Positions 45,637 to 57,711 of a stretch of 64,000 nt of DNA are shown piece by piece. The DNA comes from Actinomortierella ambigua (Eukaryota > Mortierellomycota > Mortierellomycetes > Mortierellales > Mortierellaceae). The notes under the pieces were generated by a model that saw only the letters and a program-made list of their open reading frames with translations, made no database searches and was not told the origin of the DNA. The position numbers and the translations under genes were made by a program. The stretch spans positions 1-64,000 of the forward strand of contig JAAAJB010000089.1 of the NCBI GenBank assembly GCA_016098155.1. Reading direction: 5' to 3'. How positions within the stretch are numbered: position 1 is the stretch's first letter; the number at the start of each line of letters is the position of its first letter.

Positions 45637-48212
45637 GATGTATTGGAGGGTGGAGGAACAAGGTATAGGATAAAGGGTAAAGGAGGACCAAAGGAGGTGA
45701 AGAATAATGAGAGGAAAAAAGAAGGCAAAAGCAGCGCAGGTATGCTTTATACAACCTCCGTGTACCCATGAGAACTCGAGTCTAAAGCTCCCATTTTTCT
45801 TCATGTCCAGCAAAAATATGGACCTCGAGGGCAACTGCACTACTAGGATCTGGGCTTCAATCGAACAGGAAACTAAATTCGAACAACATCGTTCGGGTCA
45901 GTAGTGAACTCTACCATTGGATACGTGCTCAAAAAAGTAGATGCTGAGTTTTAGCTTGTCTGTCGACTCCTTCTCCAGAGACCCTGACTCGCTGAACGGC
46001 TAAAAACATGGTGGATTAAGGTGTTGCCTCTGACATTCATTCTGTTGGTAAGGAGAGCGAAATATGCATACAGAGTTGTGCTTCCATGTCCGCCTTGCCA
46101 CTGATCTTGGGGTTACGACCAGATGGCAGGTTTCAAAGTCAGTAATCTGCTGAGAAAACATGGCCATAGGCGTTGTGAAAAGTTGAAACCTCGCGTGACA
46201 ATGGTATGGCATCTGCGTCGGGCCTCTGTATAACTTCTTTTTCATGGTCTTCGTGCCTTCCTCCCAAAGAGAAAAAAAAAGTGAAAGCATTCCGCTCAGA
46301 AATACAAGGGTCGCTTCCAGAGATATCAACGTGGAACATAAGGTTCGGAAGAGCAAACATGTTCACGGGCCAATCCATGTCACAACTGTCTTAGACCTGC
46401 AGATGGTGAACAAGACACCCATTCTCTCCCATGCACGGACAGTCTCACCTACCCTGGACGGGTTGAAAGGAAACCTTTTTTTTTTTTTTTTTTTTTTTTT
46501 TAGCCACGGAGGGACAATGAATACAGCAATGCGTATGCAAAGTCAGGAAGGAAAAATGCCTTGCCTTTACAACCCATCTAAGCGTAGGAATATGTCAGGC
46601 CTACGCTTCCTTACCGCAACGAAAAGTTTTTTATCTAAACGTGACCTCTCGGTCAAAGGGGTTTGGCTAGCCCATCTCTCGCTGAGCCTCTTTTCGTTTC
46701 ATAATTAGATCTGATAACCTGATGCTCCTGCATAGCCCACTTCCTTACCTATAAAATCATTATCAGATGAACACTAAAGTTTCCCCTCACGTCTTGCTGG
46801 TAGCCTGTTTCATCATTCGGCCCGACCCAAGCGCAAGGCACCAATTGTGTCTTTAGTATGTACCTTGCGTTGTATACGAAACCAGCAACAAGAAATCATC
46901 TCACGACGTTTGGTGTCATCCAAACTCAGTTGGAGGCCGTTTTCTTGTATGTTCCTAATGCCCCTCGCTATCCCCCATTATAGAAAGCATCTTCTTACTA
47001 CTAGCCAGCTATCCTGGCCATACAGCCCACAACCCTCGAGTTGAGTGTTGACGACCCCATGTTACCAGCGTGGCAATAAACAATGCACTGTGGACTCTTG
47101 CCCAAGGGAATAATTCGCAGTCTGTCAACAGTTGACATCATGGGCACAGGTGCGTGGTGCAGAGAGTTCGACAGGACGAATAGAGTTCTAGTCTATCCCC
47201 CTCGTCGTTTACAAAGTTGAAAGCAAATTCCAAGCACATATGCCTCATATGTTCAGCACTCGTAAAACGAACCTACTTCCAACGGGTCCCACGCCTCAGG
47301 CACCGGGTCGGGATTTTTGTTAATTGATTTTTGGTGTTTGATATTTTCTTACATTCGCTGACTCTCCCTACTGGTTTTTCTACTCATTGGCATGGAAGTG
47401 ATCAAAGCAAATGCGATCTTTTGCTAAGCATAAAGCTAATTACTGTTCAAAGCCCGTGTAGACCACGCAATTGTGCAATCCGCCACCCTTGCTCCCCGTG
47501 AGCACGATCGGCGCGATCCTTTCACTTTCCTTCTGTTGTAAGGTAACACGATATGGGATATGTGTGTACGGGATGGAAGAAAGTTGAGATATTCCTACAC
47601 TCGTAAAATAAAAAAGGAGGGAAACCCTGACCACAAGTCACAGGTAAAAACCCCCTGCCATACTTTGACTTTGCGGACCACTCGATCTGCTCACCGGTCT
47701 CTTCAATGGGACCGAATTTCCTTTTCGTAGACCGGTTCAGAAGCAATACCCCGCTTCTAATCCATAGCTCATCGTGATTTACACAGCAAATCTTGGACTG
47801 GATTCATTTGACAATGATATCCAGGGAAGCGTACTTTTTTGTAGCCGGCTCTTGGTAAATTCGAGGGCTGTGCCGTGGATTGTACTGTTATGCTTGCAAA
47901 TTGGGACCAGAGTGGTGGCACGTGTAGTCGCATCCTCCGGGCCGTTGAAGAGAACGGACGTCCAGTGCCTTTTTTTTTTGTGAAGAACGGTGGGGCAGGG
48001 TTACGTCGCAGGGCTAAATGCACAGATACGTGCATATATGGAAGGTTATTATGCACATAAGGAAATTAGCATGCATTTAGGGACTCGACACGTGATCGAA
48101 GACCAATAATCGCCTGGTTAACGCAACTGGTTTGTAATTGTCTCAGAATCAAAATTTTCAAGCAGTTATTCTTTCCAAATTTGGGAATTTTCAGCCAAAA
48201 TCAGCTGTTTCA
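45637..48212. other. Gene-poor stretch left of tRNA-Lys
   Basis: About 2.5 kb with no protein gene that I can support. It has a T-run at about 46478-46501 and many stops in all frames. The left end is the MFS promoter. The rest may be decayed sequence, but no transposon motif was recognised. Confidence 0.5.
45745..45751 (-). promoter_or_regulatory. TATA-like box of the MFS transporter
   Basis: The minus strand reads TATAAAG, 109 bp upstream of the start codon at 45636. Motif and distance fit; no iron-response GATA site was looked for systematically. Confidence 0.4.
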
Positions 48213-48285
48213 GCCCGGTTAGCTCAATCGGTAGAGCGTGAGACTCTTAATCTCAAGGTTGTGGGTTCGACCCCCACATTGGGCG
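48213..48285 (+). tRNA. tRNA-Lys(CUU)
   Basis: A 73-base tRNA without intron. The acceptor stem GCCCGGT pairs with ATTGGGC (two G-U pairs), and the discriminator is G. The A box is TTAGCTCAATCGG and the B box GGGTTCGACCC. The anticodon loop ACTCTTAATC gives anticodon CTT, reading AAG lysine codons, the preferred Lys codon in the neighbouring genes. A short T-tract follows within about 15 bases. Upstream is AT-rich. Confidence 0.95.
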
Positions 48286-48831
48286 ATTTATCTTTTGTTT
48301 TGATCAGAAATGCTTTCGGGACGATCTCATTTTGGCTGGATTTATCTAATTGTCGACCCCCTTGTGAGTTTTTTTTTTTTTTTTGGGCCTCTCTAAAGGG
48401 TTCACTCATATATTGTCCATTTCAGTTTTTTTTTTTTTTTTTGGTTGTTCGCAATCGTTGTGGAACAAATAAGTTACGGCGTCTTCAAGGGGATTCCTGC
48501 GGGAAAATCTATAGGTTGCCACCCATTGCATGGCAACCCACCCATTTTATGAAGGCTCCCACACTATTTGGCAACCCAGAAAAGTGGAGCTCCTGGAATC
48601 TAAACGTCGGCCCATTTCGAATTTTTGATCATAAAATTCAGGGGCGGGAGAGGAGGGGAAGTTTGTGCTCTTTCTAGGGACTGGCATTGTGATAGATAAT
48701 TAGGTAAGATGAGGCCATGGTTGAGATAAAAAAGGAGGCGCAGATAGGTTCAAGCTGCCGGAGCTACGAGTGCTTCCGAGACTGGTTTATTTTGTGTCTC
48801 TGCGACAGTTGGTTGAAGAGAGCCGCGGGCT
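48286..48831. other. Intergenic between tRNA-Lys and the aldo/keto reductase
   Basis: No gene seen. Two T-runs (about 48369-48384 and 48426-48442) and, to the right, the 3' side of the aldo/keto reductase gene. Confidence 0.5.
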
Positions 48832-50312
48832 CTAAGCCTTTGTTGAGTCGATAGCATCTTGAAATATGATAATCTTCAGGTGCGCCACCGACAGCCACGC
48901 ATCCTCAAAGGCTTGAACTAGAGACTCTGGCAAGGGACCCTTGTCCAGCGCCTCAAGGTTCTGGTGAAGCTGCGCCAACGAGGATGAGCCCACCAGAATG
49001 CCATCATTCTCAGTCAAGTCCGAGTGGTGGCGCATCCAGCGGAGTGTGGCCTCAGCGAGTGGAATACCTTCATTGGCCGTTGCTTTACCGAGCACGTCGA
49101 CGGCCTTGAGGATATCCTCGTTCCAAAAGACGCGGTTCCATCTACGTTTGTTTCCATTGTGTTATCCAATTCGTTGACAAAAAAAAGAAAAGAAAAAAAA
49201 GAAAAGAAAAGAAACGAAAAAAAAGACAGTGAATAAAAACGGAAGAAAAAAAACAGGGAAGGAGAGTGCACAAAGGACAAGAACAAGTAATTTACAAGTC
49301 ATTGTGTCCGGAGTTCTGGTGGAAGCGAGTTCCTTCTCGCGCCCCTCCACTAAAGCTGTGCTTGCCTGTGAGCACGCCAGCCGCGAGAGAATTATAGGTG
49401 AAGTAACGCATATTATACTTGTCTAGTATTTCCTTGTGAATCAAGTAGTCATCCCGAGCAATAGGACTATACTGAAAATTCGAAGAGCGGGTAAGATCAA
49501 CCTGGCGGTTTTGAGAGTGTCCCTCAGCTGAAAAGAAGAATAAAACGATCACACAGCCAGGCATACCATTCCTTGATAGTAGAGGGGAGTGACATATCCT
49601 TTTTTGCGGCAAATGTCCCAGATTGTTTCGATATCCTTCACTGAATAGTTTGAGATGCCAAGCTAAAGGAAGTGAATGAAGAGGGCATTGTCATTAGGCG
49701 CTGGGAAAATACATTTGTTTTAGTCATAGTCATAATACAAAGTCTCATATCATTCCAAAAAAACAGGCTTACATGCTTGAACTTGCCAGCCTTGTACAGC
49801 TGATCCACAGCCTCGAGCGTCTCCTCCAGAGGCACCGAGTGATCGCGTGCATGCAAGTAAAACACTTCGACGCTGTCGACTTCTAAAATAGCCAACGAGG
49901 TGGTGAGAGACTTGATGACATTCTCCTTGGTATGGTTGCCAGGCGGTTGAGGAAAAACTTTGGTGGCAATCTCGAGTTTGCTGGCATCCTTGGCTGGCAG
50001 TCGCTTTAGAACCTGGGCCAAAACGGCTTCCGAGTCGGTGTACGTGCGTGCCGAGTCAATATGGGAGTGACCATAGGAGAGAAACAACTCGATCAGTGGC
50101 TGCACCTCGTGTACACCACGCAGACGAACGGATGTCGTGGCCAGATCCGAGGTTTCGAGACCAAAGGTCGATGCACTAGGAAAGAGTCAGGGGATTCATC
50201 CGTGTTAAAAAGATAAGGGAGGTATGATGTTTGTGCACTAAGGGAGAGTATATCAAGTTTTATACCCAAGAACAACGCGAGGAAGGGCTTGGTTAGGAGC
50301 GGTGGTCGACAT
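48832..50312 (-). CDS. Aldo/keto reductase (AKR7-like)
   Basis: NAD(P)H-dependent carbonyl reductase with a TIM-barrel fold. Five exons, 50312-50266, 50175-49773, 49662-49567, 49471-49296 and 49141-48832, give 343 residues. The catalytic tetrad is present: Asp56 and Tyr61 (HIDSARTYTDSE), Lys88 (LEIATKVFP) and His124 (VEVFYLHARDHS). LGISNYSVKDIE, TPLYYQGM-YSPIAR (across intron 3), YNSLAAGVLTGKHS and GILVGSSSLAQLHQNLEAL (cofactor phosphate loop) follow in order. The layout is closest to the AKR7 aflatoxin-aldehyde/succinic-semialdehyde reductase group. The acceptor before YSPIAR was chosen because the upstream AG would insert residues that break the barrel. Intron 4 is A-rich. Substrate unknown. 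Confidence 0.88.
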
Positions 50313-50856
50313 TGTGGAAGATATTGCTACCCGTTTGGTGGTTTGAGTATTAGAGAGTCGTGGAAACGAAGAGTATTAGTGGGTATGGGTAGGCCTTTTT
50401 AAATGTTCAGTTCATTCCCCAAGAATAGTGGGGAAGTCAAATTGTCGGGACCGATCGACATTTAGAACTGTCCCAGGAAATGGGCACCTGTCTCTGGTAA
50501 TTGCTTATCCGCGTTTGTTTATGGGCGACCTTTACCACTATTTTTTAAACTCCACCTTCTTGTTTCCTTCCAAAAAAAGCTTCGTCGCGACATTCAACAT
50601 TAGTAATTAATGTCTTGACCTGCGGCGACTCCAAAGGATGGCTTTGTCCTCGCGTGGCTGGGGATGTATCGAGCAGCATACTGTGGGCACGCTTAACAGT
50701 CGTGGCTTGCACCATCCTCTTAAAGTCAATTGAAAAAATCTGTGTGTCTCCAGGTTCATTCGATTTGTCAACGATGCGCCTCTGTTTGATTGTTTCTTTA
50801 TCGCGATACCTGTGGCCCAAATGGAGACATGTAAGACCTCTAAAAGAGAAAAATAT
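50313..50856. other. Intergenic between the aldo/keto reductase and PEX10
   Basis: About 540 bases holding the aldo/keto reductase promoter and the PEX10 3' side. A TTTAAAAA stretch at about 50398-50404 (minus strand) is a weak TATA candidate. No gene. Confidence 0.5.
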
Positions 50857-52593
50857 CTAAGAAAGTTTGGTATAGATAGGCAAGAGAGCCGACAACTGAA
50901 CATGCTGGCGACAAAGAGGGCACTCTGGCTAGAATAGTACATTTACACAGATGGGAAACGTGTTCAATGTCAGTATTTGGGGGTGCTCTCACTATCCTAA
51001 CCAACCGCAGTGAGTAGTCCCCCTCTTTGGGGAGTGTGGCGTCTCTTTCTCTGTATTGACTCACCTTGTTTTGGCACCACTCGCGAATACAGGTCCAACA
51101 AAACAGATGTCCACAAGGGGTAGCAGTTGTGTTTGTTCGTGGGTCTAGACACAAGGTGCACTTCTTTTGAGTCGATGGATCCACGTCGATGCTATAGAAA
51201 AAAAAACAATACACAGTATGATTAGGTAACGATAGATATATGCTTACAGTTTCTAATAAAATGGCCAAAGGACAATCACATACTCATCTTCTTCCTCTTC
51301 TTCTTCCACTGCATTCTTGTCCAAGAGCGATTCCTTGCCAACACCGGCTCCGCTTGCTAGCGCAGCAGCAGCCGCTTTCTCCTGGGCGGCAGCCACGGTC
51401 TGACGACGCCATTGGACAAGCTGGATGGCGAGCTGAATGACGATCAACACACCAAGCACCTCGTATCCAGAGCGTTCCTCACCAGGGGAGAGTTTGCGGT
51501 TGAAGATGTACCGGATGCCTGTGACGCGCTTTGAGAGTGAATAATAGGCACCGAAAAAGTAAAAGATGGCCAAATGTGCAGAGTGGCCGTGTGTTTTGAG
51601 GAATGTCTGGACTGACGGCAACCAGTCGTGAATGGTCTTCTTTAGCTTTTGCCGCCACGCTGGTGTTGCTGGCTTTGCTCCTTGGTCATGTAGGGTCGCA
51701 TCCAGGTGCGTCTGGCCGAAGCGTCGCTGCTGATGTTGAGGTTGTGGTCGTGTGCGCCTCCGGAGTTCCTGACTTCCTTTTGAGTAGAGGTATGGCATCA
51801 GTACGTGCCAAAATACCAATGCTGAACGACGCTATTGGACAAACAAAGGAGAGTGACATGCTTGGGTCAGCTAGGTGTTGCGAGAATCGTTGGTATGTGA
51901 ATGAATCGGGCATTATAGGTCAGTCCAGTAGGCATGCATCGCCACATACTGCAAGCGTGGGAAATGTCTTGGTGGTGTTGCTGATCTGCATAATGTCACA
52001 GTACTCCTCGCCTAGCGTCTGCATGCCCAAGAGTGTTGTCAAAGAGTAGTAGCACAAGTCGGAGAACACATTGATCTCGGTTTGGTATTGGTGCTGGAAT
52101 CGACTGCCTATTTTTTTTTACCCCCAGAGAACAAAAGAGGGCACCGTTTAGCAGCTATTTGTCACTTTGTGGGATTGGTTCTTAGGGGACACATTTTCAA
52201 GAGTTGCTCTACTTGCCCAACATGTCTCTCACAGCATCCTTGACTTGAGTCTTTAGGATCTCTTGATAGTATGCATCCTTCTGGTTGGCGCGAACTGTTT
52301 TGAGATAACAACAAGAGCCATTGATTAGATTAAAAAGGGGTCGTCGAGTCTTCAACTTTTAGTGGGTTGTGGACCACTGCGGCCAGATCACCAAGAAAAG
52401 GAGAATTACTGATATCAGGCTGGGAAGCGCTTGGGAGCGAAAGGTTGAAGCGTGGTGGTGGTGGGGCTGGGATAGAAGAATGGCTCAGTTCTGAGACTGG
52501 GCCGGCATCGGCGGCGCGGAGTGGAGCCGAGGGACTGGTCTGCGGTGTTGAGAGTGCGGCTCCGCTCTGCGAGGGTGATGGATTCTCGGACAT
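50857..52593 (-). CDS. PEX10: Peroxisome biogenesis RING E3 ligase Pex10
   Basis: Membrane E3 of the Pex2-Pex10-Pex12 complex that ubiquitinates Pex5 for receptor recycling. Six exons, 52593-52392, 52294-52213, 52103-51950, 51831-51284, 51191-51065 and 50928-50857, give 394 residues. After a Ser/Pro-rich leader comes [14 protein letters not shown], the conserved start of the domain, then [42 protein letters not shown] and membrane segments. The C-terminal C3HC4 RING reads [17 protein letters not shown] and ECPLCRQ, split by the last intron. Intron 2 can be drawn as GT-AG (giving LGNRF) or as GC-AG with a GCAAGT donor (giving LGSRF); the coordinates use GT-AG. The first donor was chosen by phase. 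Identity is secure. Confidence 0.9.
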
Positions 52594-53229
52594 GGTTGTA
52601 TCTTCTCGTAGAGCTGAGGACGTGGTAGTTCTGGACAGCTGTTGCCGGGTCCAATGTCCTGCAAGTTGAATGTTGAAGGGATGAAAGTGCAATGCGATGG
52701 CCAGCCGGTAAGTGCCAGTGTCATATGCCGGCCAAACCTTCTTTTTATCCTTCCTACTCGATCGCTCGGATGTGACTCTCTCTCTCTCTCTCTCTTCCTT
52801 CCCCGCCAAATGCATGGGCTGGCTGGGCCACTTCCGAAATCAGTGGAGGGTTGAGCTGGTTGGGGGAGTGTGGGTGGCTTTCAAACCTGCAACAACTTGA
52901 AAAGCAGTCCACCCACCAGCCAAAGATTGGCTCTCTGGAGCTCGATACGGCACTGACACTACCCCCTCGAAAAAACGATCCCGATCCTTCTTGGGGCATC
53001 CTTCTCTTGCATTCTTTTCCCTTTCCATCCTTACCCACCCACCGCATTGTGCAGGACTGTCCAACTCCCCGAGCAAGTGCAAGCGAGAGCCGAGCCAAGA
53101 CCACAACCTGATTGCAACACACAAAGGAGATCACCACCCATAAGGATCAGCCATCGACATCCACCTTAATACCAACTCTCATCGACACTTCCTCCCTCAC
53201 CTCCCAACACCTATACATCATACCCCATC
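52594..53229. promoter_or_regulatory. Divergent promoter region, PEX10 / TIM23
   Basis: About 640 bp between divergent start codons, with a CT dinucleotide run at about 52774-52794. It should drive both a peroxisomal and a mitochondrial biogenesis gene. Promoter status is inferred from orientation. Confidence 0.5.
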
Positions 53230-54040
53230 ATGTCCAATATCGAAGAAGAGACGTCCTTTGAGCCTACCTATGTCAACCAGGAGGACTTCAACCCCCAGGA
53301 GACGGTCAGCGACTTTTTGTCCAACACTGCCTTCGACCCTTCCCGTCTGCATCCTCTCGCAAACCTTGGCTCGGGCATGCAGTACCTCGATCTGGAAGAC
53401 CAGGGCTCTACCATGGCCACCGGCCACGGTATTGTCCCCTCCCGAAGCTGGACTGACGATATGACCTACGGAACTGGCATGACCTACATTACTGGTAAGC
53501 ACTCGATCGGATCTTCTGCTATTAGAAAGGGCACCATGGACGGGAAGTGGTGCTCTTCGCTGCTTTGCAGGATCTGGAACTTTTATAGAGCCATCACAAT
53601 GGAGGGGGGCTTCATCAGGGTCGAAAGCACAGTCTTTGGGAAACCTCCCCTAACTCCTTTTTTTTTTTCTTCTCTGCGTCATGTGTTTTTTTTTTTGCTT
53701 AGGTCTGAGCTTGGGAGGCGCTTACGGTTTCTTTGAGGGTCTGCGTTCGAGCCCGAGCCCCGCTCTTCGGATCCGCGTCAACACCGTGCTCAACTCTATG
53801 ACCCGTCGTGGCCCCTTCATCGGCAACTCGGCCGGTGTCCTCGCTTTGATGTATAACGGTATCAACAGTGCCATCGGCAGCGCCCGTGGCCACCACGACC
53901 CGCTCAACTCTGTCGCCGCTGGTGCCTTGACGGGTGCTCTCTTCAAGTCGACCGCTGGTGTGCGTGCCGCTGGTACGGCAGGAGGCGTCTGTGCTGTTGC
54001 TGCCGGTCTGTGGTCGGTGGCTCGCGAGAAGTTTTTGTAA
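53230..54040 (+). CDS. TIM23: Mitochondrial import translocase Tim23
   Basis: Channel subunit of the inner-membrane TIM23 presequence translocase. Two exons, 53230-53494 and 53703-54040, give 200 residues. The acidic, hydrophilic N-terminal half (about 1-85) faces the intermembrane space. The junction restores YITG-LSLGGAYGFFEGL, the first membrane segment with its Gly motif. Three further Tim17/22/23-type segments follow: RGPFIGNSAGVLALMYNGIN, DPLNSVAAGALTGALFKST and AGTAGGVCAVAAGLW. The PRAT-like signature (G..N...LN...TR) spans the loop before the second segment. Intron 208 nt with T-runs. The family and length fit Tim23 rather than Tim17 or Tim22. Confidence 0.93.
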
Positions 54041-54412
54041 AATAGTTTCTCTTTTGTTTTATTGTTCCTATTTTTTTTTGTTTCCCCCTCCCTTCCCTCC
54101 ATCCTCCACTATCCAAACCATCTTAGACAGCATTCCATCCTTACTCGGACACTTGTTCCTTTATGTCATGCGATTTTTTTTGTAGTGTCAATGAAATCGC
54201 AACATTGTATCATTCTTTCAACGATCAAACCTCGGATGCTGGGCTGTGTACGCCTTTTGACATGGTATTCCTTTTTTGTGCGCATCCCGAGAATACGGCA
54301 GGAAAAAAAGGGGGAAGGGAGGGACTGTTTGATCTACAAGAATACGCAGCTCCGTATTATGCATCCGTGCAACTAAAATTCAGTGGTATAAAGGGATTTA
54401 CTGATCAAACTT
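54041..54412. other. Convergent 3' region, TIM23 and flavin oxidoreductase
   Basis: About 370 bases between two stop codons, T-rich on the left and A/G-rich on the right. No gene. Confidence 0.55.
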
Positions 54413-57400
54413 TTAGGCTAATGCCCAGCGACTACCATCAAAACCAAGACTTTCCAGACCAATGACAAGCGACCACTTGATGATGGCTGCGATATACAAG
54501 GCCAGCATGAACACCAGCTGAGCATAGACGCCATCTCTCGCTTCTTCGATCCACAGCTTTGTTCGACGCATCACCGTCATTGGAGGGGTGCTTGGGGTCA
54601 CATAGCCATGGGCGCCCTTCTTTTCATACTCGTATGGACGATGCTGCTGGTGGTCCCGCATGCTCTCTTGCCACGCCTTTTCATCCTCAATCGCATCCTT
54701 CCACGCGTCCTGGAAGTAGCGCTCGCTCAAGGAAGGTGGTGGCATCGCCCGAACCTCTGCCTGCTCGACAGAATGAGAGCGGTTATCCTCCTCCATTGTT
54801 CTCCTTTCCTGGTCCTCACCCGTCTTTTTGGCTACCTTGACGTGCACCCGTCCTTCCAGACGTCGCTTCCACCGACGCCAACGCATCGGCTCATCGCGTG
54901 CCAGGAACGAGTTTGGATCCGCGTGGATCGATGCCGCCAACGCTAGTTGGGGCTCCGCCATCACGATCCGCTCCACGGCATGCAGCGCACTGACCACACA
55001 GCCTTCCAACAGCGGGATACCCGTGTATGCGTACGAACCCACAAACCAGACTCGGTCGGATGCCCTCTTTACAGGGTGATGGTTAAGGGTATCATTCACA
55101 ACACCTGCTGTTGCTGCTGATGCTGCTGCCGCCGCCAATCGGACAGCCTGGTCCTCCATCAGCTGATCCAGTTCATCGACGGCCTTGAACGAACGCGGGT
55201 TGACGACCGCACGCTCGAACCATGCCGACGAGATGACGGTCTCTGGTCTGGGAGGGAAGATTGGGTTGGTTGTCTGCAAAAACTTTGTCGTCTGGCCCAG
55301 CGCAGGCGCCGTGTTGTTCATGATGTGCGTCGCCATCGCCGAGTTGTGTGTCTGCGACGCCGTCGAGATCGGAAGACGAATCGCTCGCTTGCCCCGCGTT
55401 TGCTCGTCCAGCGCTCTATCGCTACTGCTGCTGCTATTGTTCTCGGCAACGGTGGTGGTGGTGGTGGTGGTGGGGGCTTCCTGGCTTCCGCCGCGGTACC
55501 GCAACGACGTCAACGACGACTGAACACCCGTGGATGAGCTCTTGGAGCACGCTGATGGCGACGACGACGATGTCTCCGCCATCTTTTCTGTTTCTGCAGC
55601 CACACCAAGCTCCTCATCCCATGGGTGGCAATTGGCAGTTTCGGATGCCAAGATATCTGCGCTGGTCGACTTTGCAATGTTGAGCAGGCGCCAATGGGCG
55701 GGATCCTTGGGCAAGAAAGCCGTGTCGGTGTGGCAGACGACCTGGGTCCGTTCATAGGGGAATTTGGTCAAGACGGAGATGGCCTCGTGGAAGGGGTGAT
55801 CTTTCCCCACATCCTCCACGCCAGGCGGCGTCGCAGCATCCACCCTGTCATGCTCCTCGCGCTTGCCCAAGTCTGGATGGTTCTCCTTGGCCAGGTACGG
55901 ACGTGGCAACAGCTGGATGTTTTGGCCCGCCAGCGTCGCGGCGGCTTGATTGGCCTGGGTCGCAAAGATGATGTGATCAAATGTCCGTTCCACGCCCTTG
56001 GAGTCGATCACGACCAGACGACCGGCATCGGGTCCATTGGGGTCGGCCTCGACAATCCTTTCCACCAAGGTATTGTAGTGGACGGTCTGCAGATCGCGCG
56101 ACAGATTCTCGGTGACTTCTTGGACGCCCGACGAGACAAACTGCATGCGGCCAAAGGGCATGCAACGCGCAACGTATTCCAGGACAATACAGGCCGGGAA
56201 CTCCATCATCCGCTCGAAACTGCACGTGCACACACTGGCAAACAACGGCACAAAGAAATCCGCAAAGTCTTGGCTGTATTGCCCGTGCTTCAAAAACTCT
56301 TGCAGACTCGCCAGGCGCCCATTGCCCCATTCTTCGCGATCTTTGCCAATCTCCATCATCCGCCCTTGTGTCAGGAAATCCTTGGACACCGTCAACATCT
56401 TGACGTAGTCGCGCGCTATCCGGTAGTAACCTAGCAGTCGTCGGGCGAACGGCTGAGGGTTTCGCAGCGACAGTGGGGGCAGGTCTGGGAGTGTCATGGT
56501 GTGGTTCGAGCCCACCTTGTATGACCGAGAGGACAGATAGGGAGCCTTCACATCCACGTGTGAGGCCTCCAAGGATGCGGGTGTGATGTTGGTGTCGGTG
56601 CGCGAGGGTGTAGAGTTTGAAATGTTATCAAACGCCACGTCAAAACAAGCCAAGGTGTTGTCAGCATCGTGGAACTTGACTCCGATCGATCGATACAGAC
56701 GAACCAGATTGGGGTAGTATTCTACATTAGAATGAGAAAGTGCGAGAGGGCGAAAGAGCGCGAGAGGAAAAAAAAAAAAGGTGAGTCTCATGTTTGAAAT
56801 GAAAAAAAAAAAAATGTTTGAAGCTCGCCCCTCTACCGGGTAAATTCCTAGCCGACCAGTTCACCTGGCGCTAGCAATCAAAAAAAAAAAAAAAGGTGTG
56901 CGTGTGTGTGACATGTCATAGCAAGAACCACAATTTCAAGAGTGAATAGGAGAAAGGGGTTGAAGGGCTGGCCTGTCCTACCTGCAAAGAAGCTGCGCAT
57001 GGGAACATCCATGCGGCCTTCGACGTGTTCATGGTCCGGATCGCCGTCCTCGCGACCTGCAGCCTGGGCACATTTGTGACAAGGGCATGTGACGGACAGA
57101 GAAGCGGCGTCCATGCCTAGGGAATGAAGCCAAAAAGAGAAAAACCAAAGGATGGGTCAGAGCTCGCTTGTGAACGATGTGGGATCGGTGAGAGAAAGGT
57201 TGATCTATGCAAGTTCTTCAGGAAACTGTGTGTTTTTTTTTCATTGAGCGCCAGAGCCAAAAAGGCATGGCCTCCTCTTTCACGCTTCCGATCTAAAACT
57301 AGCTTAATGGGAATAAGCGGTGCTTGCAAAATACCGAGTCCAATCCTGCGAGTAACCACTCCATGACGTGATACATATCAGTGAAAAGGGGGAGGGATAT

Positions 57401-57711
57401 GTTGGAGGAAGGGGTATCTACATCTCTTTCCATATGAGGTTGCTGTGTTACTGCTTTGGTCCATCCCATGTTGTGTTGGGGTTGAAAAAAAAAAAAAAAA
57501 AAAAAAAAACAAGGGAGAAATACCCACCTAGTTTGTGTGCCTTCTCGAAAAGCTCGACTTCTACGCCTTCCTCGCCTTTGCCATCGTCCTTGTAAAGGTT
57601 GGCAAGCAAGTGAGCGGCCGTTAGGCCTGCAAGACCCGACCCAACGACGGCCACCCGCAGTTTTCGAGGATGTGTCGGTGGTGCGTTGGGTGCTGGAGAT
57701 GGGGCGTGCAT
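54413..57711 (-). CDS. FAD-dependent amine-oxidase-fold oxidoreductase (COG2907-like), membrane-anchored
   Basis: Three exons, 57711-57528, 57116-56982 and 56721-54413, give 875 residues. The N-terminus carries a Rossmann motif LRVAVVGSGLAGLTAAHLL (GxGxxG at Gly24/26/29). MDVPMRSFFAG-EYYPNLVRLYRSIGV crosses intron 2 and is typical of COG2907 predicted NAD/FAD-binding proteins. Later come FPACIVLEYVARC, VTENL, TFDHIIFATQANQAAATL and VCHTDTAFLPKDPAHW, the family order. Unusual parts are a Cys-rich insert before MDVP (TCPCHKCAQ), a roughly 110-residue Ser/Thr-rich insert after HPWDEELG, and a C-terminal hydrophobic segment (LVFMLALYIAAIIKW). Bacterial relatives often sit beside cyclopropane-fatty-acid synthase; here no such gene is adjacent. 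The substrate is unknown and could be a lipid. Confidence 0.75.

Noticed and set aside
46244..46708. A 154-codon plus-strand frame in the gene-poor tract
   Set aside because: It contains a poly-Phe stretch from a T-run and no conserved sequence. No splice partners found.
55625..56434. A 269-codon plus-strand frame opposite the flavin oxidoreductase
   Set aside because: Antisense shadow of a strongly supported exon.
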